NCBI GenBank assembly: GCA_942486035.1
Contig: CALNXK010000122.1
Span: 1,391,001 to 1,455,000, forward strand
Length of the DNA stretch: 64,000 nt
DNA from: Porites lobata
Lineage: Eukaryota; Cnidaria; Anthozoa; Scleractinia; Poritidae
Reading direction: 5' to 3'
Shown in pieces: positions 1-11,267 of this stretch (position 1 is the stretch's first letter; each line of letters starts with the position of its first letter). Below the pieces are notes generated by a model, which worked only from the letters and a program-made list of their open reading frames with translations, did no database searches and was not told the DNA's origin. A program made the position numbers and the translations under genes.

Positions 1-255
1 TGCCCACCAAATTGAGCAAGGATCCCAACCCCGGGTAGACCTGGGTCAGACGGCCGTTCTTTGCATTAACCGAGCCTAATGAATACTAATGACTGGAACA
101 AAAGACCATACTTTTTCCCCTGGCAAAATCTACTGTTCTCATTGGTGTTAGGTTCGGCCAACATGAAGTACGGCGTTTGACCTGTGCCTTAGTGTATGTA
201 TCTCCAAACCCTTTGGTGGTGTTAAATCACCTGTTAAATTGCACTAATTACATTG

Positions 256-378
256 CTGGGCCCAGTTGCTCGAAGCATGGTTAGCGTTAACCAGCGTTAA
301 ATACCTTGACAACGTATTGGTTTTGATACTGCTTAACCAATGGTTAAAGCTAACCATGCTTTGAGCAACTCAGCCCAG
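256..378. mobile_element. Short inverted-repeat MITE, CTGGGCCCAGTTGCTC family
   Basis: The left end CTGGGCCCAGTTGCTCGAAG is answered at the right end by the inverted copy CTTTGAGCAACTCAGCCCAG. The match continues inward through GCATGGTTAGC and GCTAACCATGC. There is no coding capacity. The terminal word resembles the ends of the elements at 32127-32371 and 60787-61015, so it may belong to the same broad non-autonomous family (inference). Confidence 0.65.
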
Positions 379-815
379 GGCGCTATTTACCAGTAACAAT
401 ATCAGTAGGCAGAAAACTCACTCACCTCACCTATCCGCTTCGTGCCTCGTGGAACAAAAGGCCTTCAAAGAATCCCTCTATTTATCTCGGTTAGCGGCAA
501 CGGTCTTCACTTCCTCCCACGATTGCCATCCTGCTTCTGCTCTTTCCTTTTCAAGCGTTTATCTGCAGGTGGTTTTTGAAGCGAGAAATAAATAACAACG
601 GGAGACTAATTTCGTTGGAAGAAGAACATGAAAATTACTGATAGCGGCGGTTAGAAAATGAGAAATGCTAGCGCCTACCAATGTGAAAATGAGGGGCAGT
701 AAAAAAAAAACAGAGTGAACAGGAACACAAACATTTCCTCCATAAAACGCGTAAATAGGAAGGTAAAAGAAGTTTGACGTTTTGGTTGTGCAAAACAACG
801 GCAAGGAAATGTACA

Positions 816-907
816 AAAAAGTGTGCTGCACGTGCAAAGTTTTTTTTTTTTTTGCTAATTAGAAAAAAAAAGTGTGCTGCACGTGCAAATTTTTTTTTTC
901 TAATTAG
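816..907 (+). repeat. Two-copy tandem repeat with homopolymer runs
   Basis: A unit of about 45-50 bp built from an A-run, the word GTGTGCTGCACGTGCAAA, a T-run and CTAATTAG occurs twice in direct order. The E-box-like palindrome CACGTG sits in each copy. No function can be assigned. Confidence 0.7.
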
Positions 908-1128
908 ATCTATTTTTGTTGTTTTTTACCGTTCTCGTTGCTTTCAACTTCTTTTAAGTATTACTCGATTTTATATTTTCTTTGTGGAATCTATAGATAT
1001 TAAAAGGAGCTTCGCTTTTAGCCCTGCCTAATTCTATATATCACCTAATTCTATACATTAAGGGTACTGCAAGAGAGACCGTTTCAGATTTAGGATTTCC
1101 AGAGGTTTTCATCTTTCTGAACTTCATT

Positions 1129-1336
1129 AACCCTTTAAGTCCCAATGGTGTCCAACATCAATTTCCTCCCAGCAATATCCATACATTGTCAAGAGATAAG
1201 GTTGTGAAAATTAATAAAATGATCACCTTAGAGAAAATGCCTTGATCTTTTCTCAAATTCTCGCAACACATTCTTTAATAAAATGTATAGAGATCAGTTT
1301 GGAGAATTTGTATGTGTATATTGGGGCTTAAAGGGT
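1129..1336. mobile_element. MITE with AACCCTTTAAGTCCCAA ends, copy 1
   Basis: The left end AACCCTTTAAGTCCCAA is answered by the inverted right end TTGGGGCTTAAAGGGT. The interior is AT-rich and non-coding. A second copy in opposite orientation lies at 17879-18087 and shares internal words such as CTCCAAACTGATCTCTATA in reverse complement, so the element is a dispersed family. Confidence 0.7.
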
Positions 1337-2318
1337 GAAAGCATTCCTTAGGGGCATTTATACATTTGTACGAGGAAAAATAAGACGCGTCTTACATAAA
1401 ACACGTTAAATAAGACGGGAACTGGACCATTTATACGAGCATGTCTTATCTAAGTCTTCCGTATACTTAAACTTACTTTTAAAGTGTAAGTTTATAATAC
1501 TAAGATAACAATTTGATTAGCAAATATAAATTGTGATAGTTTAAAGTTAAAAGGGTCTACTTACACCAGCAGATGTCACGCATTTGTCCAGGAGGTCTGT
1601 TATCGCCTTCTCCTTACATAATAACAAAAAATCTTTTTCCTTCGCGATAGACCAAGTGTTTCTTTTTACCTTTAACGGCGTGCTCATTGTATTTGAGCGA
1701 AGAAAAAATAAAGCAGAATAGACAAGGAAACGAAATTTTTCCCCGCCAGTGGCCTGCCAATCCACCGCGGGGCACTCCGCGGGGCAAGCGATAATTTTCC
1801 CGCCAAAAATAAACACATGCGTACTATGCGTTCGCGTGTTTCAGGGCGGAAAAACGTAATGAGCATGCGTGAACTTTTTTGCCCAGATCCCCTGGCCGGG
1901 TTTGAAAAAATGGCGGGATTTCAAATATTTTCTTGCCTAAAAATAAAATGTTTCCACTCATAACCTGGAAAGAACAGGAAATTTGTCTTCAAAAGTTGCA
2001 AGCTGTGGTTATAACATTGTCGTTACTTAATTTTCTCGAAGAATACCTCATAGTAAAACGGACTTTAACGACATTAATTTCCTTGCGTTGTAATGGAAAT
2101 GTGCATGCGTAGGTCCGATTTTTTTCAAGATGCATTCACAAAATGTGTTCATATAAGGAAGTTTCTGGATATATAAGGTCCGTAGCTCCACTGTGGACAC
2201 AAAAACAACATATCTTTGGACAGTGATTTGCCCAAAAAAATTAACGCTTGCCCACAATGTGTTTGAAGTCACTGAACTTTGTCGCACTCGAGCGAGGAAA
2301 GTAAAGAGTAAAGAACGA

Positions 2319-2520
2319 GTAAAGAACGGGGAGAAGAGCCCCTGGGGACAATGTCTTACCAGACCTGTAACAACGGTCGCCGCCGTTCTGGCTTCTGATT
2401 GGTGCCAGAAAAACACAAGTTTTCTGGCACCAATCAGAAGCCAGAACGGCGGCGACCGTTTGGAACTGGTCTGGTAAGACATTGTCCCCAGGGGCTCTTC
2501 TCGCCGTTCTTTACTTTTCT
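2319..2520. mobile_element. Foldback hairpin element, about 95-bp near-perfect arms
   Basis: The sequence reads into a central loop near 2412-2418 (around ACACAAG) and then returns as its own reverse complement. Shared arm words include GGGGACAATGTCTTACCAGA, CGCCGTTCTGGCTTCTGATT and GGTGCCAGAAAA. The arms end in AGTAAAGAACGG on the left and the inverted CCGTTCTTTACT on the right. There is one small asymmetry near 2366 and 2460. It is non-coding; the open frames drawn through it are artefacts of the palindrome. Confidence 0.85.
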
Positions 2521-2621
2521 TCGTGCCATATTTTTCCACCCGTTTAGATTTTCCCTCGCCCCCTTTATCTGCCCCTGGGTCTCCGAGGATGGCGATGTAT
2601 AAGAGCTATATAAATTCCATT

Positions 2622-2646
2622 ATTATTATTATTATTATTATTATTA
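2622..2646 (+). repeat. (ATT)n microsatellite
   Basis: About eight ATT triplets in a row, followed by AGGTCTGACAATG. It could be the simple-repeat tail of a retroelement, but no element body is recognisable beside it. Confidence 0.85.
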
Positions 2647-3619
2647 GGTCTGACAATGTGGATGGATAGGTGCCATCTTTCCCTTAGTGAGATAGAAGGT
2701 AAAGTCAAACAGCCTTTGATTAATGTTAAGAAAGATGAATAAAGTTTACTTATTATTGTCTTAGTGTAGCCATTTGTGTTTTTGATTGCTTTGAACCTGG
2801 CATCCAAGGTGCGGATCCACACCTGTTTCCACCGTTTTACGGAAATCGGTCAGATTTTTCATAATAAATATAATTTTAAAAGTTGATTGAATTTGATCAT
2901 CTGGGTGTATTTTTAATTGTAAAAAATCTTTCCAAGTTGAAATCTTGCTCCACATCCAACAAACAACATGGAAATTAAACATGATGAAATAATCCACCAA
3001 TTTGCAAGGCTTCACCTGAGGAAAATGGAACTGGCCAATATCCTGTCTGAATCAATCAGAAACCCAGGAAAGGGGTCTTTAGGGCTTGCCTGCCCATTTT
3101 AGAGGTGTGGACTGAAAATGGGTGTGGAAAGTGACATTTTTTAGTCTGAAACAGGGTGAGGATTTGGAGAACCAGGCAGCACACCTCACCAAGAACTCCC
3201 AGGTGTACCCCCGGGCCCTTTTCCTTTATACATAGGCTGGGGAGTTCCCTGCAACAAGGACGCGCCCTATTTTCAAGGCATTTCTTTACCACTTTAGCCC
3301 TATTCACTGTCCAACTAACAGGCGATTTCAAGCCACTTACACAGTGTTTCATGCACTTGAAAGCGGGTAACCAAACCCAAGGAGCAACTCATACCAGAAC
3401 GTTTAAGCGTAATTGACACGTTTGTGCTGTATTGGGCATTCAGTCACTTTCAATTCAAATCCGTTCGATCCAAGTTTTGTTTCTACTGTTTTCTAATACC
3501 AGGTTGAAACCGTTGGAAAATATATGCCAAGAACGCGGGAGAAAGCCAACAAGGTTAAAAGCTTACCTGCGGCTTTCCATCTCCGCAAGAAAATCATTGC
3601 TTTTGAATAAAGAATTCAT

Positions 3620-3781
3620 TTAGGAAATCAAATCAGTCGTGCTGGATATACCCTTTCAAACAGAATCAAACGAAATTATATACTCTGTGTAAGACAGACT
3701 CACAAAGAGGTCGAAAATCATACCCTGTCCAGCGGCAAATCCCCATATAGAGCATATATGAGGGAGTACCCCTTCCGGGCT
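3620..3781 (+). repeat. Dispersed repeat ending in GAGTACCCC, copy 1
   Basis: This stretch shares several blocks with 51650-51802: AAACGAAATTATATAC, GACAGACTCACA, CATACCCTGTCCAGC and the GAGTACCCC...GGGCTT end. Both copies stop at the same terminal sequence. It has no coding capacity and is probably the end of a non-autonomous transposon (inference). Confidence 0.6.
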
Positions 3782-4743
3782 TAATACGGACACCCCGTTA
3801 ATATGGACACTTTCTCTGGCCCCTTCATAGCCTGTTCCAGGGGGTTTTTCCGTTTAGTTTCCGGGGGTGAAATGCCTGCGAGATCAAGCTCTCCTATTTG
3901 GGCTCGCTCGCGCGTTCTCGCGAGGCTCGCGCGAGGGCACGTTTTTCCCGTTTTGCGGAGTTTCACGTTGGGTGGAAATGAAAATTTCGGTGGTAGCAAG
4001 ATCGAATTTGATTGGCTCTTGTTCCATTTCGGCCCCCGGTACGTGGCCGGGTGCCCGACCGTGGACCTGGAACTGGTACCCAAACTACGAGAAACGTAAA
4101 TGGAACACGACATTCCGTTCTTTCCAGTGGGACGAACCGACGAAACGTGTTCCATTTATCGCTGAACCGGAAATTCCGGAAATTTTGACTAAATGGAAAG
4201 CGCCCGTTATTTCTTGGTGGGGTTACAAATGATGCCGAGTGGCTCTGGGAACGAGACCAGTTTTTCTCGTCCCCAGAGCCTGTCGTTTCGATTGGTAAAA
4301 AGTTGTTCCATTTCATTTGTCGCAAAATTCTTGGTGGGGTTACAAGAAAAATGGAAGCGGAAAACGGGACCACCTTTTTAGATTTTCCAGTGGAATTTTC
4401 CAGTGGGGGAACGACGAAAGAATTTACCGCCGAACCGAAATTCAGGAAATTTTGACTAAATGGAAAGCGCCCCTCGTCTTAGCTAAGACGAGACGCGCGT
4501 TTCTGGGAAAAGGGGAAAAAGAACAGGTGTTAGGCTATAGCTAAGACGAGACGCGTCTTTCTAAAAATAAGAAGTGCCTTAGCTAAGTCGTGTCTTATTT
4601 TAGACGAAATTAAATGTGCCGTTTATACGGAAAGTTCGCGTCTTATGTAAGACGCGTCTTATTTTTCCACACGAAAAAAGAGTTTAATGTTCAAACTCCC
4701 CCGCGGAGTTTAGGTCCAACTAAAAGAAGCATGGCCGCCTTGG

Positions 4744-5071
4744 GGGTGACTCTATTCGGCGGAATGGCGGAGTACACGGAATACTCTAACGTTCTTTGAG
4801 TTAGTATGAGGTTTGAGTCAGTATACATGTATATCCTTTTTTTATTCTGGGTTTTAAAATATTCCATATATTCCGTGTTTTGTTTGAGAATATTTTGTGT
4901 ATTCTTTGTCTCTGCTTTTATGTCAGTCCAGTTCAAATCAAGTACAGAATGTTCTGTAAATTCCGTGTTTTAGTACTTCCATATATTCCGTATTTTAGAA
5001 TATTCCGTGTATTCCGTCATTCCGTTCCGTCATTCCGTCAGTCCACCATTCCTCCAAATAGGGTCACCCCA
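4744..5071. mobile_element. Inverted-repeat element filled with ATTCCGT-type minisatellite
   Basis: The ends are inverted copies: GGGGTGACTCTATTCGGCGG on the left and CCTCCAAATAGGGTCACCCC on the right. Between them the word ATTCCGT and close variants (ATTCCGTGT, ATTCCGTCATTCCGT) recur many times, densest at about 4860-5040. This looks like a MITE whose interior expanded as a minisatellite. Confidence 0.6.
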
Positions 5072-5318
5072 ACGAGAGGTTCTCTAGTATCTTCATTTAT
5101 CCACTTTAAATAACAATGATTTAACTGATTATAAAGGATATATGGGCTCTCGAAATAAGCAAGTGTACTTCCTGATCATGTATTATCATTTTTCAACCCT
5201 GCGTTAAAGGGGACTTTCTCTTACCGAGTTCCTCCCGGTCAAGTCAGACGCCTTGGACAAGTCAAGTGGTCCACGAGAAACACTTCAGTATATTACCGGT
5301 ATTTTCTTCAATATTTCG

Positions 5319-7175
5319 ATGGAAACTTCATTACAAGCCACAGCAGGTGATATTCCAAACACCAAACAGGTTTTTCTTCCACAAGAAACGCTTGATCATC
5401 CATTTGACGTGACTCTTGTTATTAAAAATGGGAAAGAATTCAAAGCTCACAGACGTGTTCTTTCAGAAGCAAGCCCTTTCTTCGAAAGGCTTCTTAAAAG
5501 TGACATGAAAGAGGCTATCGAAGGAATAATCCACCTTGAAATGATACACGAGGAGTGTTTGAGCGATATATTGGAGTTTATCTACACAGGCCGTGTTCAA
5601 ATACCAGGGGGAGAAAATTGTACCCGAGACTTGATCGCCATGGCAGACTACTTGGTTCTTCCACACCTGAAAACCATCGCTGAGAAAGTTTTGGTGGACA
5701 AGCTTAACGTTTCTAACTCTGTTTCAGCTTATTATTTTGCTGACAGTTATCAATGCGAAGACCTTTTTTCCATCTCCATGAGTTTAATATTTACAAATTT
5801 CAGCAGTGTAGCCAAAACGAAAGACTTTTTGAGTCTGTCATGCAAAGAAGTCAAAAGGTGGATTTCCAGTGATGAAATATATGTAGATTCCGAGGAAGAT
5901 GTGTTCAACATTATTCTAGCATGGATTGATCACGATAATGAAGAGAGAAAGAAATATTTTGCAGATCTGTTTTGTGAAGTTCGACTTGTTTATTTATCGC
6001 TTGACTTCCTGTGTAGTGGTCTGTTGGCAAATGACCTCGTGAATAACAGTGAACAATGTTTGCATCTTGTGATGAATGCAGTGAAGTTAAGTGTCTCTCA
6101 GAACCATTACGATCGCAATGTAAGGCCCAGAAAGTCACTTGAGATCTCTGCATTACTAATCTGTGTGCGAGATGATAGACAGCAAGACCAACTTCTATGT
6201 TACTCTCCCACTGAGGATGAGTGGTCTTGTTTCCCTAGCACAGTGCCAAGCATAAATAATGGTGAAGTCATCTCATGTGATGATAAACTTTATTTTATAT
6301 CTCAAAGTGATGGCAAACTTTTGTGCTATGATTCTTTCTACAACTGCTGGACATCATTGCCGTTTATAGAGCGAAGAAGATTGCATCAATTCTTTGTTAG
6401 AAATGACAAAGAATTGTGTGCTTTGGTCTCTGAAGATCAAGACACATGTTCAGAATGTCTGTCACTGAGTGCCAGCAGGAGAAACCCATCTTGCGGAAAA
6501 AAGCATAATACGTTTATTATGAAGTACAAACCTGAATCAAACACATGGGAAGATATGACTGTACTTGATCTGGGCTCACGAGTAGGAATTTGCATTGTTG
6601 CTCAAGACAATTTCATATACTTTCTTGGTGGGTATGCCGAGAACCGATATGAGACACTGAAAGATGCAGACAGGTACAACCTCAGCACAAACACATGGGA
6701 AAAAATAGCTGACATCCTAGAACCAAGACAGAGTGCATGTGGAGCAGCTGCATGTGGTAGAATTTTCATTGCTGGTGGAGTAAACAGAAATAATATTTCA
6801 GAAAGTTGTGAAGTGTACAATGAAACAACAAATGAATGGCACTTCATTGCCAGTTTAAACACAAAAACACCATGGGACACCGGAAGTCCCACTTTGTTAT
6901 GTGTTGATAACAAAATGTATTTATTATTTCGTTACATTTTTGGCTGGAACGAACAAGGGAAAATGGGCTGCTTGTATGAGCTTGACAGGGATGAATGCCG
7001 CACCAAAACCCAAATTCCAAATGAGAAGATGCTGCATTTAGTGAGGAAGCTCAATGACAATAACCGATACTTCATTACATTTTCTTGTTCATTGAAAGTT
7101 TTTAAAGAAAGCAATTTCCTTAAACAAACCTTGCTCTCTAACCAAGTCGATAAAACCAAGTGTGCCGTTATGTGA
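5319..7175 (+). CDS. BTB-BACK-Kelch protein (KLHL/KBTBD type), intronless
   Basis: A single open exon gives a 618-residue protein. The open frame extends 22 codons further upstream, but the first ATG is at 5319, so I start there. A BTB domain lies at about residues 22-128 (the FDVTLVIKNGKEFKAHRRVL core, then EFIYTGRV). A BACK domain follows at about 133-240 (SYQCEDLF, DSEEDVFNIILAWI), then Kelch repeats from about 275 to 610 with the usual YNLSTNTWEK-type blades and IFIAGGV. In the family, BTB and BACK bind Cullin-3 and the Kelch propeller captures substrates for ubiquitination. Early blades are divergent, so the substrate cannot be guessed. It could also be a non-Cullin actin-linked Kelch protein. 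There are no stops or frameshifts and no clear AATAAA just downstream. Family confidence is high; exact orthology is unknown. Confidence 0.9.
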   Translation: METSLQATAGDIPNTKQVFLPQETLDHPFDVTLVIKNGKEFKAHRRVLSEASPFFERLLKSDMKEAIEGIIHLEMIHEECLSDILEFIYTGRVQIPGGENCTRDLIAMADYLVLPHLKTIAEKVLVDKLNVSNSVSAYYFADSYQCEDLFSISMSLIFTNFSSVAKTKDFLSLSCKEVKRWISSDEIYVDSEEDVFNIILAWIDHDNEERKKYFADLFCEVRLVYLSLDFLCSGLLANDLVNNSEQCLHLVMNAVKLSVSQNHYDRNVRPRKSLEISALLICVRDDRQQDQLLCYSPTEDEWSCFPSTVPSINNGEVISCDDKLYFISQSDGKLLCYDSFYNCWTSLPFIERRRLHQFFVRNDKELCALVSEDQDTCSECLSLSASRRNPSCGKKHNTFIMKYKPESNTWEDMTVLDLGSRVGICIVAQDNFIYFLGGYAENRYETLKDADRYNLSTNTWEKIADILEPRQSACGAAACGRIFIAGGVNRNNISESCEVYNETTNEWHFIASLNTKTPWDTGSPTLLCVDNKMYLLFRYIFGWNEQGKMGCLYELDRDECRTKTQIPNEKMLHLVRKLNDNNRYFITFSCSLKVFKESNFLKQTLLSNQVDKTKCAVM

Positions 7176-7464
7176 CTAAGCACCAAGTTTGGGGGCATGA
7201 CTAACCAATGATATTATTAGATTTGCATATTTCTTAAAATGCCATTTTAAACTGTTTGCTTCTGTCAATGATTCTGAAAAACGAACTACAGGGGTGGTGT
7301 GTCAGCCTTAGGCGGAATATGGACACATTGTAGTTCTGTGACTTATAATAACAAATAATGATAGTATTATTTATGATGAAAATTTTGAGCATTCATATCA
7401 AATTATTGAATATGAACGATGTTATCGAGCCCTCATCCAGTCAGTGGGTATGATACCTATCCCC

Positions 7465-7985
7465 AGTTGTGTTGGTTCTCAAGAAGGGCAGATCCACCTA
7501 TTCCTGCTGTCCCTCTCACTGTGTAGATTACCAATGGCACAATGTTACAATAGTGAAAGATTTCCATCCATCCGCTTTCCTGAACAGATGACTCCATTGA
7601 TACTTTGTCTACTTCTTGCTGGTTCAGCACCTTGAACCTTGCCAGTGGATCAAGGATGGTAGGCTGGGAGTGGCCTGTATCAGTTTACTGTCATGCCTTT
7701 TGGACTGTGCATTGCTGTGCATCCATACTTTCAGGCAAGAACCTCATGGAACGTGTGCTGGCTGGACTTCCATAAGAAGTGTGTTCCCTTTATCTTGATG
7801 ACATCACTAGAAATACACTGACCCTTGAAACTGAATTAGAGCAGCTAGAAATAGCGTTTGCTGACCAAGAATGGCAGGAACTAAACTTAATCCTAAAAAG
7901 TGCCATCTCCTCAAAAAGCGAGCTTCCTTCTCTGTGTGACGTGGTCTGTAACGAGGGTTTGTCCTCTCACCCTGTTGATTTATAA
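7465..7985 (+). pseudogene. Decayed Ty3/gypsy-type reverse transcriptase fragment
   Basis: Translated pieces in shifting + frames match the reverse-transcriptase core in the right order. A CVDY-like piece lies near 7520, then DSIDTL and LNLASG (about 7590-7645), a VMPFGLC-like piece (about 7690), LMERVLAGL (about 7745) and the catalytic-box word YLDDI (about 7789-7803), followed by a decayed region ending near 7985. At least three frame changes and further substitutions show it is dead. No LTRs, protease or integrase are recognisable around it, so this is an isolated fragment just downstream of the Kelch gene. Confidence 0.75.
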
Positions 7986-9757
7986 GCAGTTCGTGATTGG
8001 TACCCTCTGAATATCTGCCTCCCATCTTCAAAGTTTCCTGGGTCGCTGCTGCTGCTAACCTCGGTTCACTTGTGGTTTTTCGAGCATCATGCCTTCCCTG
8101 GATGGACTGAAGTGGCTGCAGGGGAGCGGCTTTACATGCTGACATCCGATCTCACCTTTCTGGTTCCTCTGCAATTCAGCCATTGGTTGCAAGTGAGGAA
8201 AGTTGGTACCATTAATTTTTTAATCATTATTTTATACTTTTTTGTACCATAATTGTGAGAGAGAACACGGCATGCAAGAATGCGACAGTGCTTTTTAACA
8301 GGCTTAAGCAAGTCTCATCCCAGGCAGCTGTGCTGGCCGACCTAACTTCAAAAATGCTCTTTTCCTGGACAAAGATGCTAATGTCATTGATGTTGGTGAG
8401 GGAGTTTGACGAAGTCTGAACGGCGGTGATGCGGCTGTGCGACACTTTCACCGCTATCTCTACGGATGACACCTCAAAGTCAGAACTGACCATGGGACAT
8501 TCAAGTGGCCAATGAATTGTAGAAATAGCGAGGATTATACTGTAAGTTGTTCGAGTCACGTTGGATATATGTTCTTGAAGTCGATTCTAGCTGAGGACGG
8601 AATCATAGTCATCCAGACGGACTCCGCTATGTTAAATGGCAAACTGTGTAAACGAAATGAATTAAATGAAGAACGCTAAGGTTTGTTCAGGAAGGACAAA
8701 GAGCTGTGCTTTGTCAGACGTGAGAGTCGGAAACTGAAAGGGATGAGATCCTCTGTAAGCTCGTTGTTTGTGAGAGTCAAAGGAGGGAGTCAAGAGTCAA
8801 GTCTTGAGACCATTGAATGGCAGCCTGACGGCCGCGCAATCTTTGGACGAAGAGGTCATTTGAGCGAGTGAGTGAAGGCACGTTTTTTTTAATGTACAAT
8901 GTTGAAACGTCACGACCAGTAATAAAGAAACTAAATCAGAACCAAGAAGCTAAAACGGTTGCAGACATCGCCGTGCATCTACCTCTCTTCTGTTCAAGAG
9001 AACTGCAAACTAGATCACCTAGAATTTTCGGGAACCTTTTATCTGGCTGAAATTTTCGAAAATATAAGTTTTGATCCCTATAATTTTCGGATCACTAGAC
9101 TTTGAGCTAGGAAATGCGAACAGATGAAAAATTTTTAGAGGATAAAAATATGCCTACATCTACCTTTTAAATACTAAAATACGTTTAACAATGCTATGTG
9201 GTTTTGAAGAACTATTTTCTCGCTGGGTGCCCCTGGAATTAGTATAATTCTAGTCCTAGTTTGAAGTCATGCAGTGAAAAGTGATGCGAAAAATGAGAGG
9301 CTGCCCCCATTGTCATTCATTTCTCTCTTTTCTTTTCCTTCTTTTTTTTTTCACCACCGCCCCCTTCCCCAGATCGCTAGTCTGCGTGCAAGCCCAAGAA
9401 AGAACGGGCGTGCGAGAGGGAGACACGCACGCTCGTCCTTTCTTGCGCTCATTACTTCCAGTAAATGGCCAAGCGCCTGCTACGAAGGCTACCAGATCGA
9501 ACGCTGTCTTATTTTTGCTTGTTGTTTCCGCGCCCTCCACTACTCCGATTTTTCCTGGGGGGAGGGGGCAGCTGTACGCAGGCTAGTTTTATTTTTCCGA
9601 CGTCCTAAGTAACTGAGAACAGGCTAGAAGCAAGCCTGTACATATTTTCTCGTTTTTTGCAAAAAGCGGATGTGCTTCAAATGAGGGCCCTTCTCCACTC
9701 AAAACACTAATTCGAGGATTTGCAGGGTATTTTGTTGAGTTTTGATTTATTTTTTAT
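7986..9757. other. Intergenic stretch, nothing recognised
   Basis: Short overlapping open frames on both strands, none with a recognisable domain, splice pattern or repeat structure. A pyrimidine-rich patch lies at about 9315-9370. I cannot support any gene here. Confidence 0.5.
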
Positions 9758-9851
9758 TTAACAATTATTCCTCGAGCCCAGATGGGCTCTGAGGCAATAG
9801 CCCATGAGGCCAAAGGCCGAATGGGCTATTAACTGAGAGGCCATGAGGGCA

Positions 9852-9883
<32 letters not shown>

Positions 9884-10065
9884 GCTGGTCAAAAATATCG
9901 AGACAAAACAACTTTAGCTAGCACTGAACGCCATTCAGCCGCCACTGTTTTGGTTTTCAAAGCTAGCGCTTTTCTCCACTAGTGCGCTATAACATATAGC
10001 CTAGCAGTTGCTCAACCAATCAGAACGCAGCATTGACAATAGACCTCTTGTTGGATTTTACTAAG

Positions 10066-10967
10066 GGACCAGTCGTAATTTAAGTTGGAGTTGGAGCGGG
10101 GGGGTGGGGTGGAGGAGAAATTGGGGGGCCTTCAATTTTTTTTGGATGGAATATGGGGGGCCTTAAAATGCCAAAAGATGACCTTGGGGGGGGGTCTTCT
10201 AGTTTCTTTTAAGTAGCATCCCTACTGAGCAGCATGATGCTTGGGTATTAAGGGACCTGATTTTGATTCAGTTTTACACAAAGTCCTATATTGTATAATA
10301 CTAAAACAATTTAATCAGCATTTTGACAAAAAGATCTTATGCTCAAATAGTAGGTGCATCAACACAACATCCATTATTGTGTAACACTGAAACAATTTCA
10401 TCGGCATTTAAACAAATGATTACATGCATAAAGTCATGTTATGCAATCTCACTATCCGAATCATTATTTGTAGATGAGGTTGATGTGGACTCACTGTCTG
10501 TGTCACTGTCAAGTTTTTTGCTATTAGAGCATATACTGCTCATATAAAAAGCAGTAAGCTTTGGCTGATTATCTTCTTTCTTCCTTGAAGCGGTCCTGTC
10601 GGCCTCTAACCTTTCGATGGCTTGTCTTATCTCAATTATAACACAATCACTGATATATCCTTGCTCTATAAGCTGTTTGAGAGGCTCTAGGTGAAATCTC
10701 TCTCTCAGTTTAGTGTGAAGTGCTTCTCTGTTGTTAGTTGGCACATTCGGAAGTGACAGTGAGTAAGAACGGTAAAGTAAAGAAAATGTTATTTGTTATC
10801 ACCATTTGGGTATTATGTAAGAAAGGGGGACCCTTAAATCTTTTAACATGATTGAAGAGGGGGGTACCTAAAAAACATGGGTGCTTTTAGTAGGGGTCTG
10901 GAAATAATTTGGGATAAAAAACAATTTCTCCTCCACCCCCTCCTCCAACTTAAATTATGACTGGTCC
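10066..10967. mobile_element. DNA transposon with GGACCAGTC ends nested in the foldback element
   Basis: The ends GGACCAGTCGTAATTTAAGT (left) and the inverted ACTTAAATTATGACTGGTCC (right) define an element of about 900 bp, with purine- and pyrimidine-rich sub-terminal blocks (GGTGGAGGAGAAATT and AATTTCTCCTCCACC). It interrupts the outer foldback element's central part. On the minus strand it holds an open frame of about 101 codons (10439-10744) with no ATG at its upstream limit. This may be the tail of a larger decayed element-encoded protein, but I do not recognise its family. Confidence 0.6.
10439..10744 (-). pseudogene. Unrecognised open-frame fragment inside the GGACCAGTC element
   Basis: The frame reads a helical, charged stretch (FHLEPLKQLIEQGYISD, then IRQAIERLEADRTASRKKED) followed by an acidic Ser/Asp/Thr-rich tail that ends at a stop. 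The first codon of the open frame is GTG, and the nearest ATG-initiated piece is far shorter, so this is probably the C-terminal remnant of a protein once carried by the element. I cannot assign it to a transposase family. Confidence 0.3.
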
Positions 10968-11141
10968 ATAAAAGCTAATATAATACGAATCAATCTACGT
11001 TCTGATTGGTTGAGCTACTATTAGGCTATACGTTATAGCGCACTAGTAGAGAAAAGCGCTGGCTTTGAAAACCAAAACAGGGGCAGCTGAATCGCGTTCA
11101 GTGCTAGCTAAAGTTGTTTTGTCTCGATATTTTTGACCAGC

Positions 11142-11182
<41 letters not shown>

Positions 11183-11236
11183 GGCCTCTGTATTAATAAC
11201 CCATTTGGCCTTCGGCCTCATGGGCTATTGACTCAG

Positions 11237-11267
<31 letters not shown>

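Larger units (their letters stand above)
1..5318. other. Intergenic region made of mobile-element debris
   Basis: I see no convincing protein-coding gene here. The open frames are short, overlap on both strands and match no family I recognise. The stretch holds several inverted-repeat elements (listed separately), two copies of an element rich in AAGACGCGTCTTA-type palindromes (about 1370-1470 and 4480-4680), a GTACCCCCGGG-ended repeat (about 3620-3781), and partly duplicated sequence at about 4126-4480 where the words GACTAAATGGAAAGCGCCC and TTCTTGGTGGGGTTACAA each occur twice. Confidence 0.6.
9758..11267. mobile_element. Large foldback element with about 300-bp inverted ends (outer element)
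   Basis: The left end (TTAACAATTATTCCTCGAGC, from 9758) and right end (GCTCGAGGAATAATTGTTAA, to 11267) are inverted copies. The arms stay similar for about 300 bp through AAAATCCAACTAGCTGGTC, CGAGACAAAACAACTTTAGC and AACCAATCAGAACG. Each arm is itself palindromic: GAGCCCAGATGGGCTC, and a second AGGAATAATTGTT at the arm's inner edge. The interior is occupied by another element at 10066-10967. No transposase for the outer element is visible. Confidence 0.75.

Noticed and set aside
8868..9612. Several 60-110 codon frames near a pyrimidine-rich patch
   Set aside because: Frames overlap on both strands with low-complexity translations; nothing supports expression or homology.
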